From the NCBI GenBank assembly GCA_020721745.1, contig DYMC01000125.1, forward strand, positions 1 to 6,977: a stretch of 6,977 nucleotides of DNA, read 5' to 3'. A model generated the notes under the pieces. It saw only the letters and a list, made by a program, of their open reading frames with translations, was not told the origin of the DNA and ran no database searches. The first letter of the stretch is position 1, and every line of letters starts with the position of its first letter. This DNA comes from Lentisphaera sp. Lineage in GTDB: Bacteria; Verrucomicrobiota; Lentisphaeria; Victivallales; GWF2-50-93. Positions 4,476 to 6,977 of this stretch are shown here, one piece after another. Position numbers and translations under genes: made by a program.

Positions 4476-5624
4476 ATGCTTGATGGAAGACAGATAAGGC
4501 TTGACTTCGAGGTGCCCTACTCGTTCGAGGTTCATTTCGGCAGAGGGCTGGCCTCGGACGCGAAGTTCTTCAGGGGCATATTTCCCCCTGACGACTGCGG
4601 GAAGGTTCTTTTCTTTATCGAGGACAAGGTTGCATATCTCTACAACGACGTGGCCGGGCGGATATTTGCGAATTTCGCGGAAATCCCCTCTCCGAAGATC
4701 GCGCATGCTCCTATAATCATGCCAGGCGGAGAGAGGAACAAGACCATGGAGCAGGCTCTTGATGCCTGTTCGCATATCTCCAGAAACGGGATATGCAGGC
4801 ATTCGTTCGTGTGCGCCGTCGGGGGAGGAGCCTTCCTCGACACTATATGCTTCGCCGCGTCCATTTCGCACAGGGGGGTAAGACAGGTCCGCTTCCCCAC
4901 CACGGTGGTCTCGCAGTGCGACTCCGGCATCGGGGTGAAGAACAGCGTCAACATCCTGGGAAAGAAGAATTTCGCCGGGACCTTCCATCCTCCATATGCC
5001 GTCGTCAACGATTTCGATTTCATAGACGCGCTTCCTCTCCGCGAGAAGGTCGCCGGCGCAGCCGAGGCGATAAAGGTGGCAATAATCAAGGACAAGGCCT
5101 TCTTCGATTTCCTCTCGGACAACAGAACGAAGATTGCCGCCGGGGACACCCGGACATACGAGAAGCTCATATTCCGCTGTGCCCAGCTCCATGCCGAGCA
5201 CATATCGGGCGGAGGAGACCCCTTCGAATCCGGAAGCGCCCGCCCGCTCGACTTCGGGCACTGGATAGCGCACAAGCTCGAATCCATGTCCGGCGGGAGG
5301 ATACGCCACGGCGAAGCCGTCTCCATAGGCATGGCGTCGGATTCCTTCCTCGCGATGAAGGCCGGGCTGATATCACGGTCGGAGTTCGACCAGATAACAG
5401 GCCTTCTCAAGGACTGCGGACTTCCAATCTGGTCGAAGTATCTGTCCAGAAAGAAGGGAGCAAGTTTGGAAGTCCTCGGGGGTCTCGACGAATTCCGCGA
5501 GCATCTCGGTGGCGGGCTTTCCATAACGCTCCCGAAATCCATAGGCTCTAAGATCGAGGTGTCGGAAATAGACACGTCCATGGTCCTGGAAGGATTCGCG
5601 CATCTGGAATCGCTGCAGAAATGA
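4476..5624 (+). CDS. eboD: EboD, 3-dehydroquinate-synthase-like sugar phosphate cyclase homologue
   Basis: This 382-residue protein belongs to the dehydroquinate-synthase fold but is the EboD branch rather than AroB. The NAD-binding half has MPGGERNKT (82-90) and AVGGGAFLD (114-122). The central signature FPTTVVSQCDSGIGVKN (140-156) and the following GKKNF (162-166) carry D149, K155 and N166-region residues typical of EboD; AroB proteins read VDSSVGGKT here. Metal ligands expected from AroB are E197 (AEAIK), H262 (LDFGHWIAHKLE, an EboD hallmark) and H278 (RHGEAV), all present. The exact substrate of EboD is not established; the ebo genes have been tied to precursor export for scytonemin in Nostoc. 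ATG at 4476 is the first possible start, because an in-frame TGA lies at 4467, and it has no clear ribosome binding site. The last codon overlaps eboE by ATGA. Confidence 0.88.
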   Translation: MLDGRQIRLDFEVPYSFEVHFGRGLASDAKFFRGIFPPDDCGKVLFFIEDKVAYLYNDVAGRIFANFAEIPSPKIAHAPIIMPGGERNKTMEQALDACSHISRNGICRHSFVCAVGGGAFLDTICFAASISHRGVRQVRFPTTVVSQCDSGIGVKNSVNILGKKNFAGTFHPPYAVVNDFDFIDALPLREKVAGAAEAIKVAIIKDKAFFDFLSDNRTKIAAGDTRTYEKLIFRCAQLHAEHISGGGDPFESGSARPLDFGHWIAHKLESMSGGRIRHGEAVSIGMASDSFLAMKAGLISRSEFDQITGLLKDCGLPIWSKYLSRKKGASLEVLGGLDEFREHLGGGLSITLPKSIGSKIEVSEIDTSMVLEGFAHLESLQK

Positions 5625-6769
5625 GACTTCCCTCGGACAGCCACCTCTGCTATTGCTTCAACGTCCTCGACGAGGAGAGCGGAAGCCCGCTCTCGGAATC
5701 CTTCATAGCTGGAATATCGAGGATAAGAGCATCGGCGGGATGCGCCCCGGGCGAGGCATTCGCAGTCGGACTCTGGCTGAACCGCCGGACGATGCAGACC
5801 CTCTCGAAGCAGTCCATGGCGGAACAGTTCGCGCACGTCCTCGAAAAAAACAATCTCTATTGCCCCACGGTGAATGCGTTCCCCTACGCCACCTTCCACG
5901 GAGGCAGGGTGAAGGAGAACGTCTATCTGCCCGACTGGCGCAGCGAAGAGAGGCTTGAATACAGCGAGGCCGTGGTCGGGCTCCTCTCGCGGATACTCCC
6001 TGAGGGCTGCCAAGGCAGCATCAGCACGGTTCCGGGGGGATACAGGCAGTTCATATCCGCCGGGGACATCCCGGCGGTCGCCGCGAATCTCATGCGCATG
6101 AACGAGCATCTCGCAAAAATCCAGCGCGACACGGGCAGGAGAATAGTCCTGGCCGTCGAATTCGAGCCGGACTGCATATGGGAGAGCGCCGGGGAGTTCA
6201 TTGAATTCAAGGACAAACACCTTTCCGCCCTCGACGACGCGGAGAATCTCGTCGGAGTCTGCTACGACTGCTCCCATGCGGAAGTCGTCGGGGCGAATCC
6301 GGATTCCGACATTTCCTCGCTGCGCAGGGCGAACATTCCAATTCCGAAAGTGCAGATAAGCGCCGCGCTTTCGGCCCGCATGCCGGATGCGAAGGATGCC
6401 CTTGCGAAATTCGCGGACGGCATCTACCTGCACCAGGCTTCGATCTTCGAAGATGGAAGAATCAAGGCCAGATTCGGCGACCTGCCAGAGATGCTCTCGG
6501 CGGACAGCCTCTCGGGCGAGGCCATATCCCACTACCATCTCCCGATATTCTTCGAGCCCGGCCCGGACGCTCCGATACGGGCGGCGAAGAAAATCCTCCT
6601 CGGGTTCGCACGGGTCGCCGGAACGGGAGGGATGCCTTCCACCGTCTTCGAGATCGAGACATACACATATTCGGTCCTGCCCGGGGAGGTCTTCTCCGGG
6701 ACGGTGGACGACATGATCGCACGCGAATACAGGTTCTTCCTGGACAGCCGACTGCATAATCCCACATGA
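5621..6769 (+). CDS. eboE: EboE, TIM-barrel metabolite-traffic protein
   Basis: This 382-residue protein matches the EboE family, a xylose-isomerase-like TIM barrel. Recognisable blocks are CYCFNV (10-15), NAFPYATFHGGRVKENVY (85-102) followed by LPDWR, SISTVPGG (133-140), VEFEPD (179-184), VCYDCSHA (213-220), KVQIS (243-247), HYHLPIF (304-310) and FEIETYTYSVLP (343-354). E180/E182, D216, H219, H304/H306 and E344/E346 are likely metal or substrate ligands by analogy with related barrels; this is inference. Its reaction is unknown. In ebo clusters it accompanies eboA, eboB, eboC and eboD, and sometimes eboF. The ATG overlaps the eboD stop (ATGA) and only a weak GGAA (5606-5609) precedes it, so translation is probably coupled to eboD. 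No signal peptide or membrane segment is seen, so it should be cytoplasmic. Any further ebo gene must lie beyond the window or elsewhere. Confidence 0.9.
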   Translation: MRLPSDSHLCYCFNVLDEESGSPLSESFIAGISRIRASAGCAPGEAFAVGLWLNRRTMQTLSKQSMAEQFAHVLEKNNLYCPTVNAFPYATFHGGRVKENVYLPDWRSEERLEYSEAVVGLLSRILPEGCQGSISTVPGGYRQFISAGDIPAVAANLMRMNEHLAKIQRDTGRRIVLAVEFEPDCIWESAGEFIEFKDKHLSALDDAENLVGVCYDCSHAEVVGANPDSDISSLRRANIPIPKVQISAALSARMPDAKDALAKFADGIYLHQASIFEDGRIKARFGDLPEMLSADSLSGEAISHYHLPIFFEPGPDAPIRAAKKILLGFARVAGTGGMPSTVFEIETYTYSVLPGEVFSGTVDDMIAREYRFFLDSRLHNPT

Positions 6770-6785
6770 GCCGGCGTTCGGCCAC

Positions 6786-6806
6786 GCCCGTTCCCGGGGC
6801 TTTTTT
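6786..6806 (+). terminator. Possible intrinsic terminator after eboE
   Basis: GCCC (6786-6789) can pair with GGGC (6797-6800), and six Ts follow directly (6801-6806). The stem is only 4 bp with a 7-base loop, so the call is tentative, but it lies 17 bases after the eboE stop, where a terminator is expected. Confidence 0.4.
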
Positions 6807-6836
6807 GGGGGGATGGAAAAAACCGCGGCCCGGACT

Positions 6837-6864
6837 TTGAATTCTCCAGATCGCGGTGTATTAT
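6837..6864 (+). promoter_or_regulatory. Possible sigma-70 promoter in the right-hand tail
   Basis: TTGAAT (6837-6842) and TATTAT (6859-6864) are spaced by 16 bases, with AT-rich DNA after them, and would drive a rightward gene beyond the window. The only ATG soon after, at 6921, reads four codons to TAA. The match is modest. Confidence 0.3.
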
Positions 6865-6977
6865 AGTCTTACATAATTATTGCATTCCATATTGTGAAAT
6901 AGACTCGAATTCGCCGGAACCATGAACCTAAATTAAGCAGTTGGCCGCATTTGTCGCAGATACGAGGCAGCAAGACG

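Noticed and set aside
4476..5624. Assignment as shikimate-pathway AroB
   Set aside because: The central signature (CDSGIGVKN) and LDFGHWIAHKLE follow EboD rather than AroB, and eboE follows in an overlapping reading frame.
4640..6757. A 705-codon open frame on the minus strand across eboD and eboE
   Set aside because: It is antisense to two genes with clear family motifs, its product has no recognisable domain and it looks like a by-product of codon bias in GC-rich DNA.

Overview
The window carries five protein-coding genes and at least four stretches of palindromic, repeat-rich intergenic DNA. Most genes are GC-rich, yet they use ATA (Ile) and AGG/AGA (Arg) freely. An FGly-type sulfatase, an EboD/EboE pair and many structured intergenic repeats would fit a bacterium of the PVC group (Lentisphaerota, Kiritimatiellota or Verrucomicrobiota). 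That placement is an inference from gene content and is not proven by the sequence. No RNA genes, CRISPR array or transposase gene were seen.

Layout. Bases 1-55 look like the right end of an intergenic repeat. At 75-590 (+) is an AT-rich, unrecognised small membrane-anchored or secreted protein. Its last codons run into a 266-bp element (549-814) bounded by perfect 15-bp terminal inverted repeats. At 827-1852 (-) is an OppB/DppB-type ABC transporter permease without the usual partner genes. The gap 1853-2275 holds a nested structure: an older palindromic repeat (about 1891-2173) was interrupted by a 166-bp hairpin-ended element (1926-2091). That insert is flanked by a 9-bp direct repeat and has compensatory changes in its terminal stems. 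At 2276-3718 (+) is a Cys-type sulfatase without a signal peptide. The gap 3719-3892 is almost entirely nested inverted repeats with a cloverleaf-like core, ending at the ribosome binding site of dut. At 3893-4333 (+) is dUTPase. The gap 4334-4475 has short tandem repeats and two hairpins. At 4476-5624 and 5621-6769 (+), overlapping by ATGA, are eboD (dehydroquinate-synthase-like) and eboE (TIM-barrel metabolite-traffic protein). The tail holds a weak terminator candidate and a promoter candidate.

How the parts relate. Only eboD-eboE form a clear translational unit. They belong to the ebo system, linked in cyanobacteria to moving a metabolite precursor across the inner membrane, but eboA, eboB and eboC are not upstream here. 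The other genes look like independent single-gene units separated by repeats. The repeat ends share a core close to TTTTGMAATY, seen at six places, and are the most unusual signal in the window. Two exact, oppositely oriented 16-mers of this family bracket the sulfatase gene.
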